Part shown: in pieces, positions 8,517 to 17,075 of the stretch
Numbering within the stretch: the stretch's first letter is position 1
Layout: every line of letters starts with the position of its first letter
NCBI GenBank assembly: GCA_005881895.1
Contig: VBCG01000153.1
Coordinates: 1-39,200, forward strand
Source: Betaproteobacteria bacterium
GTDB lineage: Bacteria > Pseudomonadota > Gammaproteobacteria > Burkholderiales > Casimicrobiaceae
Length of the DNA: 39,200 nucleotides
Reading direction: 5' to 3'
Notes under the pieces: model-generated
Database searches by the model: none
Told to the model about the DNA's origin: nothing
Seen by the model: the letters and a program-made list of their open reading frames with translations, nothing else
Made by a program: the position numbers and the translations under genes

Positions 8517-8933
8517 CTACGGCCGACGGTCCGACAAGACGAGCGTCGAGCCGCGGGTTGCAACGATATACATCGTGGCGGAGCGCACCGTATCGGGCGC
8601 GGCGACTTCGGCGTTCCAGTGCGTGCCGCGGTACTCGACGCGCGCGCTGCCGTCCTCGTTCCACTTCTGGACTTGAACCGTGGCGCCACGGTCGAGCGGC
8701 GGCATCGGCATGGAAGGCGACACGCGCTTGCGCCAATAGTGCGCGGTGGCGAGGGCGATCGCCGATAACGCGCCGCCGACAATCATCTGCATCGTCGGCG
8801 ACGCACCGAGCCAGGCCGCAACTCCGCCAAGCACGAATGCGACGCCAAGCGCGAGCAGATAGAACGTGCCGGTCGCAAGCTCCAGGCCGACCAGCAGCGC
8901 AGCCAGTATCCACCAGATCCAAAAGTCAGCCAC
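8517..8933 (-). CDS. NfeD-family membrane protein (short form)
   Basis: The 138-residue protein has hydrophobic segments at about 5-45 and 49-66, then a soluble OB-fold-like C-terminal domain (about 80-138, GATVQVQKWNEDGSARV). It lacks the N-terminal ClpP-like protease domain of long NfeD proteins and so belongs to the short class that partners SPFH proteins. It starts at GTG 8933 with GGAGG about 8 bases upstream. It is the first gene of a three-gene minus-strand operon and is divergent from fmdB across 190 bases. Confidence 0.86.
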   Translation of the reverse strand: MADFWIWWILAALLVGLELATGTFYLLALGVAFVLGGVAAWLGASPTMQMIVGGALSAIALATAHYWRKRVSPSMPMPPLDRGATVQVQKWNEDGSARVEYRGTHWNAEVAAPDTVRSATMYIVATRGSTLVLSDRRP

Positions 8934-9018
8934 CGCGGCTGCCTCCCCTGTTTTCGCGAAGCATAAGGCAGTTTGAAACCGCGGTGATTCGCACCCACGT
9001 TACTGGGCACGGAAAGCA

Positions 9019-9047
9019 TCCCGAATTCGGACGCTTTCACGTATAAT
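9019..9047 (+). promoter_or_regulatory. Putative promoter of the fmdB-DUF502-aspS block
   Basis: A perfect -10 box TATAAT occurs at 9042-9047, and transcription would start near 9054, about 70 bases before fmdB. The -35 region (about 9019-9024) is poor. The surroundings are AT-rich for this genome. A GAGG ribosome binding site at 9113-9116 sits 7 bases before the fmdB ATG. Confidence 0.5.
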
Positions 9048-9123
9048 TACCTTTTTTAATCAAATGCTTTTCGCAAACTTACTCGCCTCAGCTAACTGAC
9101 TAAGGAACGGACGAGGTTTCACC

Positions 9124-9483
9124 ATGCCCATCTACGAATATCGCTGCGCGTCCTGCGGCGGCGAACACGAAGTCCTCCAGAAGATATCCGAGCCCCTGCT
9201 CACGATGTGCCCAACGTGCCAAAAAGACACCCTCACAAAGCTCGTCTCGGCGGCGGGCTTCCAGCTTAAGGGGTCGGGGTGGTACGCGACCGATTTCAAG
9301 AACGGCAGCAAGCCGGCGGCCAAAACTGAAGCGAAGCCCGAAGCGAAGGCGGACGGGAAGGCAGACGGGAAAAGCGATGCGGCGCCCGCCTCAGAGGGCA
9401 AGTCGTCCGAAACCAAGAGCGATACCCAGAGCGGCGATGCCAAGAGCGAAACCAAGGCCGAAGCGTCGCCATCCACCCATTAA
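9124..9483 (+). CDS. fmdB: FmdB-family zinc-ribbon protein with long charged tail
   Basis: The 119-residue protein starts MPIYEYRC, the hallmark of the FmdB regulatory-protein domain. Four zinc-ribbon cysteines are at C8, C11, C29 and C32. The domain ends near residue 60. The rest is a low-complexity tail of Lys, Ala, Glu, Asp and Ser in short repeats (AKPEAKADGKADGK-like), probably disordered. The function is not established; the name derives from a formamidase-operon protein. ATG has a good GAGG box. The position directly before DUF502 and aspS is usual in betaproteobacteria. Confidence 0.88.
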   Translation: MPIYEYRCASCGGEHEVLQKISEPLLTMCPTCQKDTLTKLVSAAGFQLKGSGWYATDFKNGSKPAAKTEAKPEAKADGKADGKSDAAPASEGKSSETKSDTQSGDAKSETKAEASPSTH

Positions 9484-9511
9484 TCGTCCTTTTTGCTTTC
9501 GCACGACGTAA

Positions 9512-10192
9512 GTGAGACGCTACCTTATCGCTGGCCTCATCGTCTGGGTGCCGCTGGGCATCACGATCTGGGTGCTCCATTGGCTGCTCACATCGCTCGA
9601 CCAGATCTTGCTCGTCTTGCCCGAGAACGCCCGGCCGCGGGCGCTGCTCGGATTCGACATTCCGGGGCTCGGCCTCGTCGTCTTCTTCGTGATTCTCTTT
9701 TTGACGGGCGTGCTGGCCGCCAATTTTTTCGGCCAACGGCTGATTTCGGCTTGGGAAGCGATTCTCGGCCGCATTCCATTCGTCAAATCGATCTATTCGT
9801 CAGTCAAGCAGGTCAGCGACACGCTGCTCTCCGACAAGGGCTACGCGTTCCGCAAAGCGTTGCTCGTCGAATTTCCGCGGCCGGGTAGCTGGACGATCGC
9901 CTTCCTGACCGGCACGCCGTCTTCCGTCGTCACGCCGTATCTGACCGGCGAGCACATCAGCGTCTACGTGCCCACGACCCCGAACCCGACGGGCGGCTAC
10001 TTTCTGATGCTGCCGCGCTCGCAGGTTCGCGAGCTCGACATGACGGTGGACGAGGCGCTCAAGTACATCATCTCGATGGGTGTCGTCGTCCCGCGTTCGA
10101 ACGCCGCTCCTTTTCCGCCGCCCGCGATTCCACGACCCGGCACGGTCGCGTCCGATTCGGCGGCCGCACCGATCGTCGATTCCCGAAATTGA
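9512..10192 (+). CDS. DUF502 membrane protein
   Basis: The 226-residue protein begins [24 protein letters not shown] and has a second hydrophobic segment at about residues 53-75, so two N-terminal membrane passes are followed by a soluble domain. The conserved [14 protein letters not shown] and the [10 protein letters not shown] segment identify the DUF502 family. Its function is unknown to me. The C-terminal 40 residues are Pro/Ala-rich and variable. It starts at GTG 9512, 28 bases after fmdB, with no strong Shine-Dalgarno. It is part of the fmdB-DUF502-aspS block. Confidence 0.87.
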   Translation: MRRYLIAGLIVWVPLGITIWVLHWLLTSLDQILLVLPENARPRALLGFDIPGLGLVVFFVILFLTGVLAANFFGQRLISAWEAILGRIPFVKSIYSSVKQVSDTLLSDKGYAFRKALLVEFPRPGSWTIAFLTGTPSSVVTPYLTGEHISVYVPTTPNPTGGYFLMLPRSQVRELDMTVDEALKYIISMGVVVPRSNAAPFPPPAIPRPGTVASDSAAAPIVDSRN

Positions 10193-10228
10193 TTGGGCCG
10201 AGTGCGCCATTCGGCCGATGCGCTGCAT

Positions 10229-10289
10229 CGAATTAGGGTCAGACTCGAATTTCATTCGAACAGCGAAATTCGAGTCTGACCCTAATTCG
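10229..10289. repeat. Palindromic dispersed repeat, copy 2
   Basis: Two perfect 25-base inverted arms (10229-10253 and 10265-10289) flank an 11-base loop. The core AGGGTCAGACTCGA matches the copy at 6700-6773. It lies between DUF502 and aspS. The aspS ribosome binding site (GGAG at 10292-10295) follows the right arm by only two bases, so a folded hairpin in the mRNA would press against the aspS initiation region. Confidence 0.9.
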
Positions 10290-10301
10290 GCGGAGATTGA
10301 T

Positions 10302-12095
10302 TTGAAACGCACCGACTACTGTGGCCGCGTCGACCGCCGCTATCTCGACCAGACGATTGCGCTGTGCGGCTGGGTTCATCGCCGCCGCGACCATGGCGGC
10401 GTCATCTTTATCGATCTCCGCGACCGCGAGGGGCTGGTGCAGATCGTTTGCGATCCGGACCGCGCCGACACGTTCGCTGTCGGCGAAAAGCTGCGTCACG
10501 AATATTGCATCGCGGTCACCGGGCGCGTCCGGCTGCGTCCCGCAGGGTCGACGAATCCGAATCTCGTCTCGGGTGAAATCGAAGTGCTGGCTTTCGAGAT
10601 CGAAATCCTCAATGCGTCCGTGACGCCGCCGTTCCAGCTCGACGACGAGAACCTGTCGGAAACGGTGCGCCTTACGCATCGCGTCCTCGATCTGCGACGG
10701 CCCGAGATGCAACGCAACCTGCTGCTGCGCCACCGCGCCGCTAGCTCGGCGCGCAAGTATCTCGATGCAAATGGATTCGTCGATGTCGAAACGCCGGTGC
10801 TGTACAAATCGACGCCGGAAGGCGCGCGCGAATTCCTGGTGCCGTCGCGAATGCACCACGGCAGCTTCTATGCGCTACCGCAATCGCCGCAGCTCTTCAA
10901 ACAATTGCTGATGATTGCCGGCTTCGACCGCTACTACCAGATCGTCAAGTGCTTCCGCGACGAAGACATGCGCGCCGACCGCCAACCCGAGTTCACGCAG
11001 ATCGACGTGGAGATGTCGTTCCTGGACGAGCTCGAGATCCGTGCGTTGATGGAAGGTCTCGTGCGGGCGATGTTCCACGATGCGCTCGGCGTCGTCTTGC
11101 CCGATCCCTTTCCGATCATGACGTTCGCCGATGCGATGCGCGATTATGGCTCCGACAAGCCCGATCTCCGCGTACCGCTCAAGCTGGCCGAGTTGACCGA
11201 CCTGATGAAGCGAGTCGACTTCAAGGTGTTCCGGAGCGCGGCCGATCTGCCGGGCGGCCGCGTAGCGGCGCTCTGCGTGCCCAAAGGCGGCGAGCTTACG
11301 CGCAAGGAGATCGACGATTACGCGGCGTTCGTCTCCATTTATGGCGCGAAGGGACTGGCGTACATCAAGGTCAACGACAACACGAAGGTCAACGAAGAGG
11401 GGCTGCAATCGCCGATCGTCAAGTTCCTGCCGGCGGACGTCCTCGAGGTGGTTCTCGAGCGCACCGGCGCAAAGTCCGGCGATCTGATTTTCTTCGGCGC
11501 GGGACGCGAGAAGGTCGTCAACGACGCGCTGGGAGCGCTGCGTGCGAAGGTCGGCCATGAGCGCGGCTTCGTCGACAGCGGCTGGCGCCCGCTCTGGGTC
11601 GTTGACTTTCCGATGTTCGAATACGACGAGGATCGCAAGAGCTGGGCCGCCCGTCATCATCCGTTTACCGCGCCCAAAGACGGGCACGAGCACTTGTTCG
11701 GCAACGAACCTTCACTGGCGCTCGCAAAGGCCTACGACGTCGTGCTCAATGGCTGGGAGATCGGCGGCGGCTCGGTGCGCATCCACAAACCCGACGTCCA
11801 GCAAAAAGTGTTTGCGGCGCTAGGCATTACACCGGAAGACCAGCGCCGGAAATTCGGCTTCCTGCTCGACGCGCTGCAGTATGGCGCTCCACCGCATGGC
11901 GGAATCGCGTTCGGCCTTGACCGAACGGTTGCGCTGATGTGCGGCGTTGAATCGATCCGCGACGTGATCGCGTTTCCGAAGACGCAGCGCGGACAGGATC
12001 TGCTGATCGAAACGCCAACCCCGATCACCGAGCAGCAATTGCGCGACCTTCATATCCGGGTGCGCGCATCGGACGCCGCAACGACCCCTGCCTGA
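10302..12095 (+). CDS. aspS: Aspartate--tRNA ligase
   Basis: AspS charges tRNA-Asp in the cytoplasm. The 597-residue class II synthetase has an N-terminal OB-fold anticodon-binding domain ([29 protein letters not shown]), the bacterial catalytic core with [15 protein letters not shown] (motif 2) and GIAFGLDR near the C-terminus (motif 3), and the bacterial GAD insertion. TTG 10302 is chosen because GGAG sits 6 bases upstream and the resulting MKRTDYCG start matches other AspRS proteins. The open frame upstream runs through the palindromic repeat and is not conserved. It closely resembles betaproteobacterial AspRS as I remember it. Discriminating versus non-discriminating specificity cannot be judged safely by eye. 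Confidence 0.96.
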   Translation: MKRTDYCGRVDRRYLDQTIALCGWVHRRRDHGGVIFIDLRDREGLVQIVCDPDRADTFAVGEKLRHEYCIAVTGRVRLRPAGSTNPNLVSGEIEVLAFEIEILNASVTPPFQLDDENLSETVRLTHRVLDLRRPEMQRNLLLRHRAASSARKYLDANGFVDVETPVLYKSTPEGAREFLVPSRMHHGSFYALPQSPQLFKQLLMIAGFDRYYQIVKCFRDEDMRADRQPEFTQIDVEMSFLDELEIRALMEGLVRAMFHDALGVVLPDPFPIMTFADAMRDYGSDKPDLRVPLKLAELTDLMKRVDFKVFRSAADLPGGRVAALCVPKGGELTRKEIDDYAAFVSIYGAKGLAYIKVNDNTKVNEEGLQSPIVKFLPADVLEVVLERTGAKSGDLIFFGAGREKVVNDALGALRAKVGHERGFVDSGWRPLWVVDFPMFEYDEDRKSWAARHHPFTAPKDGHEHLFGNEPSLALAKAYDVVLNGWEIGGGSVRIHKPDVQQKVFAALGITPEDQRRKFGFLLDALQYGAPPHGGIAFGLDRTVALMCGVESIRDVIAFPKTQRGQDLLIETPTPITEQQLRDLHIRVRASDAATTPA

Positions 12096-12127
12096 AAGTC
12101 GTGCGCCGCTGCAGTACACTTTGTGGC

Positions 12128-12517
12128 ATGGAACACCGTGCGCAATCGGCCCGATCGCTGACGACGCTTGCGATTTTCGCCGTGGCGCTCCTGAGCGCCC
12201 CCGATTCAGTGCGCGCGCTGGCGCCGTCCACCGAAGACATCGCAATCGCCGACATGCCGCGCGAAGCGCGCGAAGTATTGGCGCAGATCAAGACGGACGG
12301 ACCGTTTCGGTACGAACGCGACGGCATTGTGTTCGGCAATCGGGAGCATCGATTGCCGGTGCAATCACGGGCTTACTACCACGAGTACACGGTCCCCACG
12401 CCGGGCGTGAAGAGTCGCGGCGGACGACGCATCGTCTGCGGCGGTCCGCGCACGGCGCCGAATGCATGTTATTACACGAGTGATCACTACCAGACGTTCA
12501 GGAGGATCCGCGAATGA
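12128..12517 (+). CDS. Secreted barnase/RNase N1-T1 family ribonuclease
   Basis: The 129-residue precursor has a signal peptide (hydrophobic core about 11-23, cleavage likely after SVRA near residue 30). The mature domain is microbial guanyl-type RNase: DGPFRYERDGIVFGNRE, then YYHEYTVPTPG and SDHYQTF. E86, R100/R101 and H120 correspond to the catalytic Glu, Arg and His of barnase/RNase Sa. C104 and C114 may form a disulfide. Such enzymes cleave single-stranded RNA after G and are toxic in the cytoplasm. The gene overlaps its barstar-like inhibitor by four bases (ATGA). The start ATG 12128 was chosen because it gives a complete signal peptide. Confidence 0.9.
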   Translation: MEHRAQSARSLTTLAIFAVALLSAPDSVRALAPSTEDIAIADMPREAREVLAQIKTDGPFRYERDGIVFGNREHRLPVQSRAYYHEYTVPTPGVKSRGGRRIVCGGPRTAPNACYYTSDHYQTFRRIRE

Positions 12518-12903
12518 AGCCGCCCGACCTCACCGTCGTCGACAACGCCGGCGTTCATACGTGGACCGGCACCACGGATCCGCTCAAGACTGCGGCTTCG
12601 CAGGCGCACCTGCGCTTCTGTGCCGTCGATCTCTCCAAAGCGAGGGATCGCGCGACATTGTTTGCGGAGCTCGACGGCGCACTCAAATTACCCGAGCACT
12701 TCGGACATAACTGGGATGCGCTCGCTGACGTGCTCGAGGATCGCGATTGGCTCGGACGGCACGGGATCGTGATTGCGCTCACGCACGCGACCGGGTATCG
12801 CCGCGAGCATCCGCATGAATGGACGACGCTCGAGGATATTCTGAGAGAAGCGTCGGAATTCTGGAAGGAGCGTCACGCGGGGTTCTGGGTGTTCGTCGCA
12901 TAA
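12514..12903 (+). CDS. Barstar-family ribonuclease inhibitor
   Basis: The 129-residue cytoplasmic protein has the barstar core [19 protein letters not shown]68 and D72 correspond to the barstar Asp residues that plug the RNase active site. It is about 40 residues longer than Bacillus barstar, mostly at the N-terminus. An AGGAGG-like box (CAGGAGGATCC) precedes ATG 12514, and the start overlaps the end of the RNase gene, so toxin and inhibitor are made together. Its job is presumably to protect the cell from RNase that has not been exported. Confidence 0.9.
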   Translation: MKPPDLTVVDNAGVHTWTGTTDPLKTAASQAHLRFCAVDLSKARDRATLFAELDGALKLPEHFGHNWDALADVLEDRDWLGRHGIVIALTHATGYRREHPHEWTTLEDILREASEFWKERHAGFWVFVA

Positions 12904-12923
12904 GCCCTCGCCTCTCCGCAGTT

Positions 12924-12962
12924 TGCCATCCCGAGCGCAGCGAGGAACCTGCTTCTTGCGCT
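12924..12962. repeat. Dispersed 'CHPERSE' type intergenic repeat
   Basis: The stretch beginning TGCCATCCCGAGCGCAGCGA and continuing GGAACCTGCTT is a widespread bacterial dispersed repeat. In one frame it gives the well-known spurious peptide [11 protein letters not shown]. Here it fills the gap between the barstar gene and nudB. Its GAGGAA (12942-12947) stands 8 bases before the nudB TTG start, so the repeat appears to supply the ribosome binding site. Only one copy is in the window, so the repeat assignment rests on recall of the family. Confidence 0.7.
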
Positions 12963-13405
12963 ACAAGCAACCCGTTTCCGTCCTCGTCATCGTTTACACG
13001 CCCGATCTCGATGTGCTGTTGATCGAGCGCGCCGATTACGCCGACCATTGGCAATCGGTGACGGGAAGCGTCGAGATCGGTGAAACGCTGCACGATGCCG
13101 CCGTGCGCGAGCTCGCCGAGGAGACGGGAATCGATGCCGCCGCCTACGGGGGCGTGAGCGACTGGAACCTTTCGAACGTATTCGAGATCTTCCCGCAGTG
13201 GCGGCATCGTTATCCACCCGGGACAACGCAGAACACCGAGCACGTGTTCGGGCTCGAAGTTCCGGCACGAATTCCCATCGCGCTGGCGCCACGCGAGCAT
13301 TTGCGGCATCAGTGGTTGCCTTGGCCGGAAGCCGCGGCGCGCTGCTTTTCGTGGTCGAATCGCGCGGCGATCGAAGCGTTGCCGCGCTACGCAAGGAAAC
13401 CGTGA
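12956..13405 (+). CDS. nudB: NudB-like Nudix hydrolase (dihydroneopterin triphosphate pyrophosphatase)
   Basis: The 149-residue protein has a complete Nudix box, G37-x5-E43-x7-R51-E52-x2-E55-E56-x-G58, that binds Mg2+ and positions the substrate diphosphate. The [19 protein letters not shown] segment is typical of NudB, which removes pyrophosphate from dihydroneopterin triphosphate in folate synthesis; its place downstream of aspS supports this. TTG 12956 is preferred because GAGGAA lies 8 bases upstream and the product begins MRYKQPVSV like homologues. The longer frame from 12923 would translate the dispersed repeat. It shares one base (TGATG) with the next gene. Confidence 0.87.
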   Translation: MRYKQPVSVLVIVYTPDLDVLLIERADYADHWQSVTGSVEIGETLHDAAVRELAEETGIDAAAYGGVSDWNLSNVFEIFPQWRHRYPPGTTQNTEHVFGLEVPARIPIALAPREHLRHQWLPWPEAAARCFSWSNRAAIEALPRYARKP

Positions 13406-14139
13406 TGAGATTGCATTTGTACGTTTTCATTTTGGCGAGCGGAGGCATTGCGTTCGCGGCGGTCGGCAACGCCCAACAGCCGATGCCGATGCCGGCGCTT
13501 TTGCCGCCGCAACCGGTCATCACGTTGACCGCGACGGCCTCCTCGCAGCTTGCCAACGATCGGATGCATGCGTTTCTTCGCGTCGATGTAGATAATCCGG
13601 ATCCTGTTGCCGCGGGAAGCGAGGTGAACACGCGAATGGCGAAGGCGCTCGCTCGCGCCAAGGCAGTCCGCGGTGTGGAGGCGGCCACAACCGCTTACTC
13701 CTCGTACCAGGTTTCCGAACGCAATCAGCCGTTGCGTTGGCGCGTCTCGCAAACGCTTTCGCTCGAATCGTCGGATTTCACGGCGCTTGCAGCGCTTGTG
13801 TCCAAGATCCAGAGCGAAGACGGTCTCGTGCTCGGTGGTATGACCTTTTCCGTGAGCCCTTCAGCGCGGCGCACCGCCGAAGACGCATTGACGCAACAGG
13901 CGATCAAGGCATGGCAGACGCGGGCGCAAGCAGCGGCGCAGGGCTTCGGCAGCAGTGCGTGGCGCACCGGCTACGTGACGATTCAGACCGGCGATTACGC
14001 CCGGCCCGTGCCCATGTTGCGCGCGGCCGGCGTTCAAGCGGCGGCAGCTGCACCGGTGGCAACAGAGGGCGGCACGACGGATATCACCATCACGGTGAGC
14101 GGCGAGGCGATTCTGGAACCGGCGCGCGCTGCGCGCTGA
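13405..14139 (+). CDS. SIMPL-domain (DUF541) periplasmic protein
   Basis: The 244-residue protein has a signal peptide (hydrophobic core about residues 5-20, cleavage near the NAQ/QPM junction). The SIMPL/DUF541 domain covers nearly all the rest: it begins ITLTATASSQLANDRM, contains YQVSERNQPLRWRVSQTLSLES and ends with DITITVSGEAIL. Members are periplasmic or surface proteins of unclear function, sometimes linked to oxidative stress. Its start overlaps the nudB stop by one base, with AAGGAA upstream, so it is coupled to nudB. The link to nudB or to the oxidase genes that follow (109 bases later) may be only positional. Confidence 0.85.
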   Translation: MRLHLYVFILASGGIAFAAVGNAQQPMPMPALLPPQPVITLTATASSQLANDRMHAFLRVDVDNPDPVAAGSEVNTRMAKALARAKAVRGVEAATTAYSSYQVSERNQPLRWRVSQTLSLESSDFTALAALVSKIQSEDGLVLGGMTFSVSPSARRTAEDALTQQAIKAWQTRAQAAAQGFGSSAWRTGYVTIQTGDYARPVPMLRAAGVQAAAAAPVATEGGTTDITITVSGEAILEPARAAR

Positions 14140-14248
14140 TTCGCTGCCGCTTAAACGCGAGCGCGTCGCTTTGGCGCGGTGCGCGATGTAGACTTTCAGT
14201 GTTTCGGCCGGAGTTCGACGACTTCCGGTCGCCTGCCGGAGTGCGTGC

Positions 14249-15628
14249 GTGGATCTCGATCCGGTCTTCCTATCGCGCGTTCAATTCGCGTTCGTCATCG
14301 CGTTTCACATTCTGCTGCCCGCGTTCACCGTCGGGCTCGCATCGTTCATCGTTCTGCTCGAAGGACTGCACGTCGTCAAGCGCGATGCGATCTATCTCCG
14401 CTTGTCGGTGTTCTGGACGCGGATCTTCGCCGTGTCGTTCGGCATGGGCGTCGTGTCCGGCATCGTGATGCCGTTCCAGTTCGGCACCAACTGGAGTCGC
14501 TTTTCGGAGGGCGGCGGGAACATCTTCGCCCCGCTGTTGGCGTACGAAGGGATGGTCGCGTTCTTCCTCGAATCGGGATTCCTGGGCATCATGTTGTTCG
14601 GCCGCAAGCTGGTTCCGCCATGGGCGCATTTTTTCGCGGCGCTGATGGTCGCACTCGGAACGCTGTTCTCGTCGTTCTGGATCCTTTCGTTCAATAGCTG
14701 GATGCATACGCCGCAGGGCCACGAGCTGGTCGACGGGCGCTTTCTCCCGGCGAGTTGGCTCGCCATCATCTTCAATCCGTCGTTCCCGTACCGGCTAATG
14801 CATACCGTCACGGGTTTTTACTTGACGACGGCGTTCGCTGTTCTCGGCGTCACGGCGTGGCACATGAAGCACGGGCGGCACGTCGCGGAATCGCAGCGGG
14901 TGATGTCGATGACCGTCACGTTCATCGCCATCTTCGTTCCTGCGCAGATTGTGCTGGGCGATCTGCACGGCCTCAACACGCTCGAGCATCAGCCGGTCAA
15001 GATTTCGGCGATGGAAGGGCTGTGGGAAACGCAATCGCGCGCGCCTGCGGTTTTGTTCGCGATTCCCGATGAACAAGCCGAGCGGAACCGACTCGAAGTG
15101 GCGATACCAGCGCTCGCGAGCGTTTATCTCACGCATTCGATCGACGGCGTCGTGCCAGGATTGAAATCGGTCCCACCGGGCGATCGCCCTCCGGTTGCGC
15201 CGGTGTTCTTTGGATTCCGGATCATGGTGGGCATCGGACTCCTCATGCTCGCGGTGGCAGCGTGGGGTTTATGGCTGCATTGGCGCGGCCGCCTATTCAC
15301 AACCCGCGCGTATCAGAACGCGTGCGTCGCGATGCTGCCGGCGGGCTTTATCGCCGTGATCGCCGGTTGGACGGTGACGGAAGTCGGTCGACAGCCCTGG
15401 GTCGTGTACGGCTTGCTTCGCACCCGCGACGCGGTGACGCCGTCGCTCACCGGCGGCGACGTTCTCGTATCTCTTGCCCTCTACGCGATTGTTTACGCCG
15501 TTGTGTTTGGCGCAGGTCTCTTCTACATGCTGCAAGTCGCGCGAGCCGGTCCGCCCGACCATGTCGATCTCCGCGATGCGAAGCTGGGCGAGCGTCCGGC
15601 ACGCCCGCTGTCCGGTGCCGACGCATAG
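14249..15628 (+). CDS. cioA: Cytochrome bd oxidase subunit I, cyanide-insensitive (CioA) type
   Basis: The 459-residue inner-membrane protein is the quinol-oxidising, haem-bearing subunit. Conserved ligands are visible: H20 and H185 (haem axial positions), M326 in FGFRIMVG, E100 and E108 of the proton path, K251 and E256 in the Q-loop, and the GRQPW motif at 380-384. The length, well short of E. coli CydA (~522), shows the short Q-loop typical of CIO-type bd oxidases, which resist cyanide. It starts at GTG 14249 with GGAG 7 bases upstream. cioB follows after 12 bases. No FNR-type box (TTGAT-N4-ATCAA) was seen in the 109-base upstream gap. Confidence 0.93.
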   Translation: MDLDPVFLSRVQFAFVIAFHILLPAFTVGLASFIVLLEGLHVVKRDAIYLRLSVFWTRIFAVSFGMGVVSGIVMPFQFGTNWSRFSEGGGNIFAPLLAYEGMVAFFLESGFLGIMLFGRKLVPPWAHFFAALMVALGTLFSSFWILSFNSWMHTPQGHELVDGRFLPASWLAIIFNPSFPYRLMHTVTGFYLTTAFAVLGVTAWHMKHGRHVAESQRVMSMTVTFIAIFVPAQIVLGDLHGLNTLEHQPVKISAMEGLWETQSRAPAVLFAIPDEQAERNRLEVAIPALASVYLTHSIDGVVPGLKSVPPGDRPPVAPVFFGFRIMVGIGLLMLAVAAWGLWLHWRGRLFTTRAYQNACVAMLPAGFIAVIAGWTVTEVGRQPWVVYGLLRTRDAVTPSLTGGDVLVSLALYAIVYAVVFGAGLFYMLQVARAGPPDHVDLRDAKLGERPARPLSGADA

Positions 15629-15640
15629 CCAGGAGCCGCG

Positions 15641-16645
15641 ATGCCATTCGACCTCGTACCGATATGGACCGTGATTCTCGCGGTCGCCGTCTTCATGTAC
15701 GTTCTGCTCGATGGATTCGATCTGGGCGTCGGCATCCTGTTTCCTTTCATGCGAGACGAGGACACGCGTTCGCTGATGATGAGCTCCGTTGCGCCCGTCT
15801 GGGACGGCAACGAAACATGGCTCGTGCTGGGCGGCGTCGGTCTGCTCGCGGCATTTCCGACGGCATTCGCGATCATCATTCCGGCGTTGTACTTCCCGAT
15901 TCTGCTGATGTTGCTCGGGCTGATCTTTCGCGGTGTCGCGTTCGAGTTTCGCCTCAAAGTGACCAGCCATCGCCAACGGTGGAGCGCGGCGTTCTTCGGC
16001 GGCTCCGCCGTCGCGACATTTTTCCAGGGCGTCGTGCTCGGCATGTACGTACAGGGGTTCACCGTCACGGGCCAGATGTACGCCGGCACGACCCGCGATT
16101 GGATCGCACCCTTTCCGTTGGCGACCGGCGTTGGCCTGCTCTTCGGCTATGCGATGCTCGGCGCGACGTGGCTTGTGATGAAGACCGAGGGCGCGCTGCA
16201 AAATTGGGCGCGCTCGTACGCAACGCGTGCGCTCTACGGCGTCCTGGCGTTCATCGCGATGGTCAGCCTATGGACGCCGTTCCTGCATCGGCAGATCGCC
16301 GAGCGTTGGTTCAGCTTCCCCAACATCCTCTGGCTTGCGATCGTTCCCGTCGTCACCGCCGCCATCGCTTACGTGACCTGGCGCACGCTTCGGCGCGGCG
16401 GCGATTATGTGCCTTTCATTGGCGCGATGGGATTGTTCGCAATGTGCTATCTCGGATTGGGCATTAGTCTGTTCCCGTACGTCGTTCCGTATGTGCTGAC
16501 GCTTTGGGATGCCGCCGCCGTGCCGTCGTCGCAGATGTTCATGCTGATCGGCACGCTGTTCCTACTGCCGATCGTTTTCATGTACACCGGCTGGTCGTAT
16601 TACGTCTTTCGCGGCAAGGTCCGCGGCGATATCGCTTATCACTAG
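15641..16645 (+). CDS. cioB: Cytochrome bd oxidase subunit II (CioB)
   Basis: The 334-residue polytopic protein has the subunit II signatures YVLLDGFDLGVGILFP near the N-terminus and SSVAPVWDGNETWLV at about 48-62. It pairs with CioA in the quinol:O2 oxidoreductase of the inner membrane. GGAG lies 6 bases before the ATG. No small cydX-like frame follows; the gene ends tail-to-tail with arsI, and the two stop codons share the palindrome CTAG (16642-16645). Confidence 0.93.
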   Translation: MPFDLVPIWTVILAVAVFMYVLLDGFDLGVGILFPFMRDEDTRSLMMSSVAPVWDGNETWLVLGGVGLLAAFPTAFAIIIPALYFPILLMLLGLIFRGVAFEFRLKVTSHRQRWSAAFFGGSAVATFFQGVVLGMYVQGFTVTGQMYAGTTRDWIAPFPLATGVGLLFGYAMLGATWLVMKTEGALQNWARSYATRALYGVLAFIAMVSLWTPFLHRQIAERWFSFPNILWLAIVPVVTAAIAYVTWRTLRRGGDYVPFIGAMGLFAMCYLGLGISLFPYVVPYVLTLWDAAAVPSSQMFMLIGTLFLLPIVFMYTGWSYYVFRGKVRGDIAYH

Positions 16646-17061
16646 CGACTCGGACCGCAGCAGCCACCCTCTTCCTTCGCGTCATTATTGCCGTAGATCT
16701 CGACGCTGCCGAGATTGTGGAACGATTCCCACGCGACGCCGGCAGGGTCGGTCACCCAGTACTTGTCCGATCTGGCATAACAACACGACACGTTTTTCTC
16801 TTCGGCAACCTTTGCTTCGGCAGAGCGGAGACGCGCGTGGAGCACCTCGAGCTCGTCATCGCTGTCGACCTGCAGCCCAAGATGGTTGATGCCCGAGGGG
16901 CTCGATCGTTGCGATATCGCAAAGTTGACGCGCGGATCGTCGAGCATCCACTTCGCATAGTCCGGTTTCACGACGGTCGGTTCGCTGCCGAACATCGTGG
17001 AATAGAAGCGGATGCTGTCGTTCAAGTCGGGTACGGCCACATGCACATGAAAGCGTTTCAT
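16642..17061 (-). CDS. arsI: ArsI/CadI-family VOC metalloenzyme (organoarsenical C-As lyase type)
   Basis: The 139-residue single VOC-fold protein carries the ArsI pattern. Metal ligands are likely H5, H60 and E112, and the vicinal cysteine pair C93-C94 (VSCCYARSDK) binds trivalent arsenic. A further C134-C135 pair ends the protein. ArsI enzymes cleave the carbon-arsenic bond of methyl- or aryl-As(III) with Fe(II) and O2; the related CadI is a cadmium-induced protein, so substrate is not certain. ATG 17061 is chosen because AAGGAG lies 5 bases upstream; the longer frame overlaps arsR. It is 14 bases after arsR on the same strand, so arsR-arsI is an operon induced by arsenic. Confidence 0.87.
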   Translation of the reverse strand: MKRFHVHVAVPDLNDSIRFYSTMFGSEPTVVKPDYAKWMLDDPRVNFAISQRSSPSGINHLGLQVDSDDELEVLHARLRSAEAKVAEEKNVSCCYARSDKYWVTDPAGVAWESFHNLGSVEIYGNNDAKEEGGCCGPSR

Positions 17062-17075
17062 CGATGCTCCTTGAG

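Noticed and set aside
12819-13022. Small open frame containing [11 protein letters not shown]
   Set aside because: This peptide is the familiar spurious translation of a dispersed nucleotide repeat, and the frame overlaps barstar and nudB.
13198-13404. Longer N-terminus for the SIMPL protein
   Set aside because: It would overlap nudB in another frame; ATG 13405 yields a proper signal peptide and has AAGGAA upstream.
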